DNA of 64,000 bases from an uncultured Sphingomonadaceae bacterium. GTDB taxonomy: Bacteria; Pseudomonadota; Alphaproteobacteria; Sphingomonadales; Sphingomonadaceae. The stretch covers positions 62,001 to 126,000 of the forward strand of contig CANLQE010000002.1 of NCBI GenBank assembly GCA_947493215.1. The letters run 5' to 3'. Shown here piece after piece: positions 37,588 through 51,025 of the stretch; position 1 is the stretch's first letter; each line of letters begins with the position of its first letter. The notes under the pieces are model-generated. The model made no database searches. It was not told the origin of the DNA and saw nothing but the letters and a program-made list of their open reading frames with translations. The position numbers and the translations under genes were made by a program.

Positions 37588-40245
37588 ATGGAAATATTGG
37601 TCTTCGTAGGGATCATCATCCTGATGGTGCTAGTATTTGATTCCCGCAGCACCATCGCGTCGCTGCGCAATCGCATTGCGCTATTGGAAGACCGAGAATT
37701 TCACACCGCAGACCAAACCGCGGAGACGGCTGCCTCAGAAACCTTAAAGGAGCGCACGCCGAGGTCAGAGCCGGTCGAGCCCGTTAAACGCGCGGCCAAA
37801 ATTGCTACAAAACCGGAACGTGTAGCAGAGCCAGAACCACAGCAACCATCGCGGCGCGTATATAAACCGACATCAACCACTGCCCCGCCACCTCCGCCGA
37901 TCAGCACAGAACCACCGCCCCAACGCCCCAGCGCCGCCAAACGGTTTGAAGACCTGATCGGCGGCAAACTGCCGATCTGGATTGGTGGCATTGCGTTGAT
38001 TTTTGCCGGCTTCTTCCTTGTCCGCTTTTCCATCGAAGCTGGTTTTTTTGGGCCAGCCGCGCGCTGTATTACCGCTGCTCTATTCGGCTCATTACTCATC
38101 GGCCTAAGCGAATTTGGCTATAAGATTCCCAAAGTCGGCAAGATATTTACCGATGACGTCCGCATTGGCCACAGCATAGCAGGCGCCGGCATTGCTGTGC
38201 TCTACGCGACACTTTACATGGCCAGCGAACTCTATCAGCTGCTGGGCCTTTACAGCGCCTTGGGCGGTGTGATCGCAGTTACCATATTGGCATTTGTGCT
38301 ATCGCAGCGCCATGGTCCACCAACCGCAATCATGGGCTTACTCGGTGGCTTTGCAGCGCCTTATGTTGCCGGACTGGGACCGGAGTCAGTCGCGCCGCTG
38401 TTGATTTATCTGGGCGTTTTCACTGCTGGCCTATTCGGTCTCGCAATCCATCGCGGATGGGCTTGGCTAGCGCTGCTCGCAACCGGGGGCAGTGTCATCT
38501 GGACAACCGCTCTGTTATTCATGGACCTGAGCGGCGATGTGCCGTTTATCGGCGCGTTTATCGTGTTGCTGGCCATTGGCGGCATACTAACCATTTCTCG
38601 CACAGGAACCAGCTTCGGCATTCCCAAAGCTGTCATGCAAGCGATACCGCTGGCTGTCGGTCTGTTGCAGCTCATGTTGCTAGCCCCGTTGATCGAGTTC
38701 TCGCTTGTCAGCTGGCTATTTTTTGGCATCCTCGCGATATTCGCTATCGCTTTGGCTTGGCGCGACGAAGCTATGACGCCGGCTGTTGCAGGGGCGCTTG
38801 GTCTCTCGATGGCAATGGTCGCGACGGCCTTTTCCAATCTCTATAGCGAGCAAATAACGCTTTTTGCCGCAATTAGCTTAGCGGTTCTGTTCGGCGTTGC
38901 GGGGCATGTTTTTGCCTTGCGTGAGAAGAGTGGTTGGATGTGGGCGTTGATTGGATTGGTTGCACCCACGGCCATGCTGCTGATCACGGCAGCGCTTGGC
39001 GACTATGATTGGAGCGACAATATCTGGGCTGGCATCTGTGTAGCCACGGCGCTTACAACTGGCTTCTTGGCCTGGCGCACGCGGGCAATCAGCGGACCTT
39101 TGGTGCAACCAGCGGCCAGTGCCTTTACTGCTATTTTGATCGCTATCGCCTTGTGGATATGGATGCCAGACAGCCTTGCTGCGCTGGTCGCCATCATCGT
39201 AGCGGGCGGCCTTGCTGGCTGGGCTGGATTTACTGCGCGCAAGTCGATTATCGTACAGTCCGCTCTGGCAATTGCCCTTGGGGGTTTGATCATGTTGGTC
39301 AAAGCTGCCGGTTTGCTTGAGGCGCTGTTCGGTTCGATTAGCGGTGAAACTGATCTCTACAGCTATCTGCCGACAGTCGGCCCAATGACCATCGAACTAT
39401 TCGTCCCGGCCACAGCAATTGTTGGCATAGGTTATTTCTTTCGCGACAATTTCGGCAAAGCCCTTTCTAAAATCATTGCTGGTATCGGTCTGATTGCGAC
39501 AGGCAGCTTTGTCTATCTATTGCTCAAACAACCGCTCGCCATCGGCCCGATTGAAGACTTCGTCGCCTATGGCTTTGCAGAGCGCGCAGTGTTTAACCAT
39601 TTACTGGCACTAGCGGGATGGTTGTTGCTAAGACAGACATGGGGCGAGAAGCTTTCCACACCGCTCAATTCACTGGGTTTTGCGTTGGCCGGATTGGCCA
39701 TGCTCCGCTTCGTCTATTTCGATATTTTGTTGCTGAGCCCAACCAGCGTCGAGCAGGCTATGGGGCCGGCACCAATTGCCAATTTGGGAACGCTGCACTT
39801 TACCGCCGCGATGCTTTGGCTGTGGCTCTATGCGCGGACAGAAATGATAGCGACGGCCTTGCCCCGGTTGGTCCGGCCTCTGGAAATTGCCAGTCTGCTG
39901 GCAGCGATAGCCGCGGTGATGGTCACTGTCCGCCAAGCCGTCCATGGCACCGACATAGCCACCCCGCCTTTCACCTCGACCGAGACCTATCTCTATAGTG
40001 CCGGATTGCTGGCTCTGGCTATTGCGTGGCTTGCCAGAGGCATTCAAACCAGCAATGCCTTGTTGCGGATCGCTGGTCTACTCTTGCTCACTCTCGTCAC
40101 GTTCAAGGTATTCCTGATCGACGCCGCCCAGCTCGAAGGTATATTGCGGATATTGTCGTTCTTGGGTCTTGGTATCGCCCTAATCGGTATCGGCTGGATT
40201 TACGGCAAGGTTATGCGCGCAGACGAATCAAACGCTGCTAGCTAG
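37588..40245 (+). CDS. DUF2339-family polytopic membrane protein
   Basis: An 885-residue inner-membrane protein. It has an N-terminal membrane anchor (EILVFVGIIILMVLVFDS), a coiled coil and a Pro-rich linker up to residue 110, then the conserved FEDLIGGKLPIWIGGIALIFAGFF start of DUF2339 and more than twenty hydrophobic helices to the C-terminus. Family members are of unknown function. It shares a transcript with the S9 peptidase (four-base gap), which offers a weak hint of a link to envelope peptide or cell-wall turnover. Confidence 0.92.
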   Translation: MEILVFVGIIILMVLVFDSRSTIASLRNRIALLEDREFHTADQTAETAASETLKERTPRSEPVEPVKRAAKIATKPERVAEPEPQQPSRRVYKPTSTTAPPPPPISTEPPPQRPSAAKRFEDLIGGKLPIWIGGIALIFAGFFLVRFSIEAGFFGPAARCITAALFGSLLIGLSEFGYKIPKVGKIFTDDVRIGHSIAGAGIAVLYATLYMASELYQLLGLYSALGGVIAVTILAFVLSQRHGPPTAIMGLLGGFAAPYVAGLGPESVAPLLIYLGVFTAGLFGLAIHRGWAWLALLATGGSVIWTTALLFMDLSGDVPFIGAFIVLLAIGGILTISRTGTSFGIPKAVMQAIPLAVGLLQLMLLAPLIEFSLVSWLFFGILAIFAIALAWRDEAMTPAVAGALGLSMAMVATAFSNLYSEQITLFAAISLAVLFGVAGHVFALREKSGWMWALIGLVAPTAMLLITAALGDYDWSDNIWAGICVATALTTGFLAWRTRAISGPLVQPAASAFTAILIAIALWIWMPDSLAALVAIIVAGGLAGWAGFTARKSIIVQSALAIALGGLIMLVKAAGLLEALFGSISGETDLYSYLPTVGPMTIELFVPATAIVGIGYFFRDNFGKALSKIIAGIGLIATGSFVYLLLKQPLAIGPIEDFVAYGFAERAVFNHLLALAGWLLLRQTWGEKLSTPLNSLGFALAGLAMLRFVYFDILLLSPTSVEQAMGPAPIANLGTLHFTAAMLWLWLYARTEMIATALPRLVRPLEIASLLAAIAAVMVTVRQAVHGTDIATPPFTSTETYLYSAGLLALAIAWLARGIQTSNALLRIAGLLLLTLVTFKVFLIDAAQLEGILRILSFLGLGIALIGIGWIYGKVMRADESNAAS

Positions 40246-40282
40246 CTGAGACCGGCAATCTACCAATGCGTCGCGTTAGCTC

Positions 40283-42361
<2,079 letters not shown>

Positions 42362-42503
42362 TCAATCCCTTTATGCCGATACCGTTCATCAGACGTATGT
42401 TCCTCCAACTGTCTGTCACCCCCTTATATCGGCTGATATCTCGCAATGGCATGACCACAAGAATCCAGTCGCCAAACCTTCGCCAGTCAGCAATAGAGGT
42501 GCG

Positions 42504-43265
42504 ATGTGTATCGTCGCTTTTGCTTGGCAAGCCCATCCGCGCTGGAAACTTCTGGCTATTGGCAATCGTGATGAAATGCATGCCCGGCCGGCCGAACAAT
42601 TGGCGCGGTGGCGCAATCCAGACCATCTATTGGCCGGCCGGGACGCAACAGCAGGCGGCACTTGGCTTGGCGTTTCCGAACAAGGCCGCTTGGCGGTGGT
42701 CACCAACCTCAGCGGACATGGCGCACCTGACGCCCGGCGCGCCTCACGCGGTGACCTTCTCAAAGACTTTTTGTCCGGTGAAGGTCGCTATTCGCAACTC
42801 GCTGAGATCGGTTTTTCAGATTTCAATCCGTTTAATTTGATCACTGTTGATCGAGATGAAGCGATTGTGCATTCTAACCGGCCTAATTCTATAAGCGCGC
42901 CTCTTCCGCCCGGAATTCATGGACTTTCCAACGGGCCGCTGGACAGGCCATGGCGAAAGTCTGGATATCTCAACGCAGCATTAGGGCAATGGATAGAAAG
43001 CGGCTCGGATGATCCAACTGTTTTGCTGGAAGACCTGACCGACCAGACGACATTCCCGCCGGCAAAGCAAAATGATGTAGACTCTGTATCTGCATTAGAA
43101 CCCGAGCATTCCGCCGTTTTCATCCGCAATCCTGTCTATGGGACCCGCTGCAGCACCGTCGTCGCTGTTGATGACAGTGGCAAAGGAATGATCGTCGAAC
43201 GGCGCTATGCCCCCTCCGGCCAATCGACAGGGGAAACCAGTCTTTCTTTTTCCTGGCCTGTTTAG
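42504..43265 (+). CDS. NRDE-family protein (TANGO2-like)
   Basis: A 253-residue protein whose N-terminus MCIVAFAWQAHPRWKLLAIG runs into the naming NRDE motif (NRDEMHARPAEQL). Further NRDE/TANGO2 features are LLAGRDATAGGTWLGVSEQG, VVTNLSG, and LSNGPLDRPWRKS. Cys2 after the initiator Met is in the position expected for an Ntn-hydrolase nucleophile. Bacterial and human TANGO2 proteins have been tied to haem handling. The 3' end overlaps the convergent dioxygenase gene, itself a haem enzyme; the pairing may be coincidence. Confidence 0.92.
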   Translation: MCIVAFAWQAHPRWKLLAIGNRDEMHARPAEQLARWRNPDHLLAGRDATAGGTWLGVSEQGRLAVVTNLSGHGAPDARRASRGDLLKDFLSGEGRYSQLAEIGFSDFNPFNLITVDRDEAIVHSNRPNSISAPLPPGIHGLSNGPLDRPWRKSGYLNAALGQWIESGSDDPTVLLEDLTDQTTFPPAKQNDVDSVSALEPEHSAVFIRNPVYGTRCSTVVAVDDSGKGMIVERRYAPSGQSTGETSLSFSWPV

Positions 43266-44431
43266 ACCATATGGGCCGCGGCCTCATCCCGATGTTTCTT
43301 CAAATATTTCATAAACGGCGTACCGCCCGTGCCGACATCTGATGTATTGCCCGCACCGCCTTTGGATTGTTTGTTGATATAGCTAGCTGCATATTCCAGA
43401 TGCCGTGTCCGGAAACGGGTCAGGTTCTGCACGCAGTCATTATATAACGCGTTCAATACCGGACTGCCTGCGGCTTGAATGAATGGCCGCAACACGCTGT
43501 TCGCACGGATATCGTCGATAAATTGACGATGCTCTGGCGGCCGATAAATATGAAGTTGATCAAGATAAGCCCGCAGCGGATCACCCGCATGATCAATGCC
43601 CAGAAACGCATCCATAGACGGGACAATGGAGGACTGCGATCCGGTTTGCCCTCGAAACGCTTGCGGCTCTCCCGCGGTTTCTTCAACTCCTTCATAAATC
43701 ATTCCACCATCCAACGCTGGATTGTCTTTCCAGCCATGAATCCAAGGCCGCACGCGGTGGAAATAAACATAAGGATCGCAGCGCTCCGGCATCCGGCCGA
43801 AAATATCATTCATATCATCCCACACAGCCGACATGGCCGACAGGCCAGCCTCCAACGTAGCGGTATCATCGTTTCGGCACGCCTCAACCAGCGCCGGAAT
43901 AGATGCCAGCATCTCACCAGCCCTCGCTTCAATCGCAACGTGGATCAGCACAAACCACGCTTCATCCTGCCCGCCGAGAAATGGTTGGATCATATAGGTG
44001 TTCGCAAGATCAATCGGCCCCGCTTCATCTATTCGCCCCCAATTATCGAGCACATAGCTGGAATAAGTGAGCAGCGGCGGTTGCCCGATGGAAGCGCCCA
44101 ATTGCCAAATCGGTACGGCGAGACATTTGGGCAGGCTTTTGGGTGGTTCTGGTTCACCCCAGACATAGGATTGGACGAGGAACGAATAATGCACCATCGC
44201 CACCCGGCGTTCGGCCCGACTAGCAGTGGCACAAAAGTCGGCGAGATCAACCAGCGGCAAAGATTCTATATGTTTGCGTGGCTGTCCTGAGACCAGCGTG
44301 CGCGGCAATGCCATCGCTGCATCGCGAAACGGTTGAAGGATTGATGGCAGCTCGGTCTTGCTCGGATCGAAAGAAGAGAGAAAACCGCGCTCCTCAGAAA
44401 TATCATAGTCGATAAGATTAAAGGCGGCCAT
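43262..44431 (-). CDS. Indoleamine 2,3-dioxygenase-family haem enzyme
   Basis: A 389-residue IDO-type dioxygenase that opens the indole ring of tryptophan to N-formylkynurenine. Signs: FLILQ-like N-domain with LVDLADFCATASRAERRVAMVHYSF, FRGQTGSQSSIVPSMDAFLGIDH near the active site, YRPPEHRQFIDDI in which His301 matches the proximal haem ligand, and RTRHLEYAASYI at the C-terminus. Most bacteria use the tryptophan 2,3-dioxygenase family instead. The preferred start is ATG 44431 (MAAFNLIDYD). It diverges from an Lrp-type gene across 100 bases. Confidence 0.9.
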   Translation of the reverse strand: MAAFNLIDYDISEERGFLSSFDPSKTELPSILQPFRDAAMALPRTLVSGQPRKHIESLPLVDLADFCATASRAERRVAMVHYSFLVQSYVWGEPEPPKSLPKCLAVPIWQLGASIGQPPLLTYSSYVLDNWGRIDEAGPIDLANTYMIQPFLGGQDEAWFVLIHVAIEARAGEMLASIPALVEACRNDDTATLEAGLSAMSAVWDDMNDIFGRMPERCDPYVYFHRVRPWIHGWKDNPALDGGMIYEGVEETAGEPQAFRGQTGSQSSIVPSMDAFLGIDHAGDPLRAYLDQLHIYRPPEHRQFIDDIRANSVLRPFIQAAGSPVLNALYNDCVQNLTRFRTRHLEYAASYINKQSKGGAGNTSDVGTGGTPFMKYLKKHRDEAAAHMV

Positions 44432-44458
44432 TCTATGCTCCATGTAATGATGATCAGT

Positions 44459-44488
44459 GACGCAATATTATCTGAAAATCGTCGCAAT
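44459..44488. promoter_or_regulatory. Possible Lrp-type operator between dioxygenase and regulator genes
   Basis: Within the 100-base divergent region two near-identical octamers occur, GACGCAAT at 44459-44466 and GTCGCAAT at 44481-44488, 22 bases apart (about two helical turns). Lrp/AsnC proteins bind phased sites in such spacers. The octamers are short and not a known consensus, so this is a candidate only. Confidence 0.3.
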
Positions 44489-44530
44489 GTGCTTGCCTTA
44501 TGTTCGCCATACCATCATCCTATGCAACAT

Positions 44531-44983
44531 ATGACGGATTTAGACACCATTAGCCGCAATATATTGCATCAACTGGAACACGACGGGCGAATCAGCAACA
44601 CGGACCTTGCTCGCAAAGTCGGACTATCCGCCTCTGCCTGTTTACGGCGCGTACAAGACTTGGAACGCAATGGCCTGATACAGGGCTATCGCGCAGTTAT
44701 TGATCCGGCTGTTCGTGGCGCCGCCATAACGATTTTCGTGATGGTCGGCTTGTCAGAGCATTTGAAAAAAGACGCGCAGGCCTTTGAACAAGCGGTCGCC
44801 AACGCTCCGGAGGTGCGCGAGTGCCACAATATTACGGGATCGGTGGAATATCTGCTGCGCGTCGAGGTGGCGGACCTTGCGGCCTATAAAGCCTTTCACG
44901 CAGACATACTCGGAACGCTGTCACAGGTCGGCAGTATTACCTCCCATATTTGCTTGGGTTCGCCGACCGACAAACGCGCTTAA
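44531..44983 (+). CDS. Lrp/AsnC-family regulator, possibly of tryptophan catabolism
   Basis: A 150-residue feast/famine regulator. Winged helix-turn-helix at 1-60 (ISRNILHQLEHDGRISNTDLARKVGLSASACLRRV) and a RAM ligand-binding domain at 65-150 (AAITIFVMVGLSEH, VRECHNITGSVEYLLRVEVADLAAY). The start is ATG 44531 or 44522; upstream ATGs would fall in poorly conserved residues. It is transcribed away from the indoleamine dioxygenase gene, as the Lrp-type KynR is from kynurenine genes in Pseudomonas, so kynurenine or tryptophan is a reasonable effector guess. Confidence 0.9.
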   Translation: MTDLDTISRNILHQLEHDGRISNTDLARKVGLSASACLRRVQDLERNGLIQGYRAVIDPAVRGAAITIFVMVGLSEHLKKDAQAFEQAVANAPEVRECHNITGSVEYLLRVEVADLAAYKAFHADILGTLSQVGSITSHICLGSPTDKRA

Positions 44984-44985
44984 GT

Positions 44986-46170
44986 CTAAGCGCGTAACAG
45001 CTTATAGGTAGCATCAACTAGGCTTTGACCGCGATCGTTGAGTAGCAAGCCCATGCCCATTTGGTTCATCGTATAGCTGAAGGCCAGACCATATTCGGGG
45101 TCCGCAAAGCCGATGGATCCGCCTGCGCCAACATGACCAAAGGCCGCATCGCCGATCACAGCAGACATCTGATCACCGCCCGGATAGGCTCGGTTATCCA
45201 TCGATTTCATGAAACCCGATGCAAATCGGGTCGGAGCAAGCAATGTCGCATCCACCTGTGTTGCCGTGGATACTTGCGCCATATGAGCAAGCCGCTCGGG
45301 CGATACCAAAGTGACTCCCTTATGCGATCCACCGAGAGCTAAAGGCTCATACATCGCCACCTGACCGCGCGCATTTGACAGGCCGCCTGCCCCACCAATC
45401 TCAGCTTTGTGCGCCTCTGGATCATTTTGGTTCCAGCCACCATTATTGAGAAAAGACAGCGCCTGAATCGAACTTGGCTCAGTGAATAGCTTTTTAGTAA
45501 AAGGACTGAGCATTGCCGTAGCATCAGGCGTGGCGGGGGTAATCGGTGCAATCGGATTGGTCACATCCTCAGGCAGTCCGATCCAGAAATCAGCGCCCAA
45601 CGGCCCTGCAACCTCATCCTGAAAAAACTGGCCCAGTGATTTACCGGATACCCGGCGAACAAGCTCGCCGACCGTCCAGCCGAAATTGACCATATGATAG
45701 CCATTGCGGGTGCCCGGTTCCCAAAAGGCTTCCTCATCCTCCAGCCGCTTGATCATATAGTCCCAATCGAGAAAGCCGCCCGGTCTGATCGGTTCACGAA
45801 AGGCTGGCACGGCACTTTCATGATTGAGCATCATCTGAACCGTTGTCGTCTCTTTACCGTTTTTGGCAAATTCCGGCCAATAATCTGATACTGGCGCGTG
45901 CAGTTTGAGCAGACCGCGATCGACCAATATATGAGCGCATAAAGCGGTAGCCGCTTTGGTGCAGGAAAAGACAATAGAAATAGTATCACGTTCCCAGGGC
46001 GTATTGGTGGCTGGATCAGCCACGCCACCCCAAAGATCGACGACCGTTTCACCATTAACGCTGACGCAGACCGACGCACCAACTTCCCCACGCTCGACAA
46101 AATTGCGGGCAAATTCATCCTTGATGCTCTCAAATTTTGCTGATGTAGTACCGTCGATATTTGCTGTCAT
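44986..46170 (-). CDS. Serine hydrolase of the beta-lactamase/EstB family
   Basis: A 394-residue class C beta-lactamase-fold esterase. The nucleophile motif SxxK appears as VFSCTKAATAL, the Tyr motif as NGYHMVNFGW, and FGHVGAGGSIGFADPEYGLAF is the HxG-like third motif. No signal peptide is visible, so it is probably cytoplasmic and an esterase rather than a resistance enzyme. ATG 46170 has AGGAG upstream. It lies 30 bases downstream of lacZ on the same strand, suggesting a shared transcript, and converges with the Lrp gene. Confidence 0.9.
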   Translation of the reverse strand: MTANIDGTTSAKFESIKDEFARNFVERGEVGASVCVSVNGETVVDLWGGVADPATNTPWERDTISIVFSCTKAATALCAHILVDRGLLKLHAPVSDYWPEFAKNGKETTTVQMMLNHESAVPAFREPIRPGGFLDWDYMIKRLEDEEAFWEPGTRNGYHMVNFGWTVGELVRRVSGKSLGQFFQDEVAGPLGADFWIGLPEDVTNPIAPITPATPDATAMLSPFTKKLFTEPSSIQALSFLNNGGWNQNDPEAHKAEIGGAGGLSNARGQVAMYEPLALGGSHKGVTLVSPERLAHMAQVSTATQVDATLLAPTRFASGFMKSMDNRAYPGGDQMSAVIGDAAFGHVGAGGSIGFADPEYGLAFSYTMNQMGMGLLLNDRGQSLVDATYKLLRA

Positions 46171-46200
46171 TTGGAAAAAACTCCTGAAATTCAATGTCTT

Positions 46201-49416
<3,216 letters not shown>

Positions 49417-49446
49417 TCAGCTGCCGACTATATTCGTGATACTGTC

Positions 49447-49743
49447 TCAATCATCAAATTCAGCGATGCCCATCTGTGGAAAAGCACTGGAGGGCGGAGC
49501 CTCCTGGGGCGGCATATTGACTTCCAGCAACCCTTCCATGACCGCGCAAGCAACCATGTGTGTCCGGTTCCTCGCACGTAGTTTCAGACGAACATTTTCG
49601 ACATGGCGGTCCACCGTCCGCGGCGCTATATCGATATGTTGCGCAACTTCCTTGGTCGATAGGCCTTGAGCGATAAACTCCAATATCTCATGCTCCCTCA
49701 GCGTGAGCACTGGACCATTGGTCAAACTCTTTTGCTGTAACAT
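49447..49743 (-). CDS. LuxR/NarL-type helix-turn-helix protein, single domain
   Basis: A 98-residue protein that is little more than a GerE/LuxR DNA-binding domain: LTLREHEILEFIAQGLSTKEVAQHIDIAPRTVDRHVENVRLKL. It has no receiver or autoinducer domain. The ATG at 49743 shares bases with the stop of a 37-codon frame upstream (TGATG); a GTG at 49746 is also possible. An in-frame TTG at 49806 would add 21 residues but lacks a ribosome-binding site. It lies 100 bases upstream of lacZ in the same direction and could control it. Confidence 0.82.
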   Translation of the reverse strand: MLQQKSLTNGPVLTLREHEILEFIAQGLSTKEVAQHIDIAPRTVDRHVENVRLKLRARNRTHMVACAVMEGLLEVNMPPQEAPPSSAFPQMGIAEFDD

Positions 49744-49856
49744 CACGAGAATACCTTCAATAGTACGGACAAGCGGTGACGCTCGCCGATCGATAAATGC
49801 CCCCAATTTGTTTCGGCCGCACGGTCACAGGCGGCAAAATCGCTGTACGTCAGCAT
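49743..49856 (-). CDS. Possible 37-residue leader ORF coupled to the LuxR-type gene
   Basis: Reads MLTYSDFAACDRAAETNWGH and ends LLKVFS, stopping at TGA that overlaps the ATG of the LuxR-type gene (TGATG). The position suggests translational coupling; the ribosome-binding site is weak. The sequence matches nothing I know and may be chance. Confidence 0.3.
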   Translation of the reverse strand: MLTYSDFAACDRAAETNWGHLSIGERHRLSVLLKVFS

Positions 49857-50275
49857 TGCTCACAACATAGTTCGGCCAGATAGACCGACTAATTTTATTG
49901 CTGGTGGTTCCCTCCCCAACAAATCGTCGCAAAATTGGCATCGCTGGAACATAGCGTCCTGCGATGGTTAATCTTTTACTCCTATAGCACAGAATTCGGA
50001 TAGGACAAAAACGTCCATGCCAAGCACTTGAATTTACAGTAATTTACAAAATTCCAGAGCGCCATGGGTAAAAATACCTAGTAGAAACCAGCAGGTAAAA
50101 TCGCTTGGGATTCAAAACAAGCGAATCGCTGGATAGACGATTTCCTTAGTTCTCCCCTACATAATCACCATAAAACAACAAAAGGTCGCATCTGAGGCCC
50201 CACTGATATTCTGGGAATATTGGCGGGGAATGAACGAAAAAGGGTCGTGCTGAAGTCTTAGAGGAGACAGCACGG
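49857..50275. promoter_or_regulatory. Non-coding region before the Crp/Fnr gene, with repeated sites
   Basis: No credible gene in 420 bases between divergent genes. Visible structure: AATTTACA twice, at 50031-50038 and 50041-50048 (exactly one helical turn apart); GGTA-AAAA-TACC at 50067-50078; and ATATTC-TGG-GAATAT at 50206-50220, 55 bases before the ATG. An AGAGGAG ribosome-binding site precedes the Crp/Fnr start. No FNR-type TTGAT-N4-ATCAA box was found. The repeats could be operators. Confidence 0.4.
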
Positions 50276-50992
50276 ATGCAATCGCTAATCACCGCACCTG
50301 CCATGATGCAGGAGCTTCATTCAAACTTGCGCTCGACCACTTTGCGGTTTCGTGCAGGGCAACTGATATTTGACGAAGGTCAGAAAGCCACGCGCTGGTA
50401 CGAAGTGATTCAGGGTACGGTTCGCACGTGCCGCTTCCATATGGATGGCCACCGGCATTTGACCGGCTTTTTCTTCAGCGGCGATGTTTTCGGCGCTGAC
50501 TATGGCAACTATGGAACGGCAGCAGAGGCCGTAACCGATGTGATCGTGCGCTGTTACCGGGTCGGCGATATTACGGACGACTCCACGCCAAAGCCGCAAC
50601 TGGACGAAGCGGTATCGATATTGTTTCGCGCGATGTCGACGGCTCAGCGCTATCTGTTCATCATGGGGCACCGGACCGCGTCGGAAAGACTGGCCGCTTT
50701 TCTGCTGTGCCTGAAACAGCAAGCCAATGATGATCCCAATATTTTTGTGCCGATGTCGCGCAGTGACATAGCCGATTTCCTCGGCCTTACGGTGCACACG
50801 GTCAGTAGGACCTTTACCGATCTGGCGCGCCGCGGCCTGATCGAGATTAATGGCCGGAACTCCGTTATCATCACCGACAATGCCGGACTGTGCCGCCTCG
50901 CGGGCGAATATCAGGACAGCATGACGCCTGATGTCGACACCGACATTCACCTCGCAACAGATTTATGCCTCGGCGAGCTATCCGCCGCTTGA
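50276..50992 (+). CDS. Crp/Fnr-family regulator (FixK-like, no Fe-S cysteines)
   Basis: A 238-residue regulator with a cyclic-nucleotide-binding-like beta-roll (about 20-140: LIFDEGQKATRWYEVIQGTVRT, GFFFSGDVFGADYG), a dimerisation helix and a winged helix-turn-helix (MSRSDIADFLGLTVHTVSRTFTDLARRG). The N-terminal cysteines of Fnr are absent, so it is FixK-type. In the recognition helix HTVSR replaces the usual ETVSR, so its DNA site may differ from the FNR box. It is 33 bases upstream of the FapF-like gene and likely controls it or is co-transcribed with it. Confidence 0.92.
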   Translation: MQSLITAPAMMQELHSNLRSTTLRFRAGQLIFDEGQKATRWYEVIQGTVRTCRFHMDGHRHLTGFFFSGDVFGADYGNYGTAAEAVTDVIVRCYRVGDITDDSTPKPQLDEAVSILFRAMSTAQRYLFIMGHRTASERLAAFLLCLKQQANDDPNIFVPMSRSDIADFLGLTVHTVSRTFTDLARRGLIEINGRNSVIITDNAGLCRLAGEYQDSMTPDVDTDIHLATDLCLGELSAA

Positions 50993-51025
50993 AGTTCACA
51001 TGCCTAGCATGTCCGGAGAAAACCC

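Noticed and set aside
43475-44290. + strand frame of 271 codons opposite the indoleamine dioxygenase
   Set aside because: Pure antisense of a conserved gene, no signal or motif of its own.
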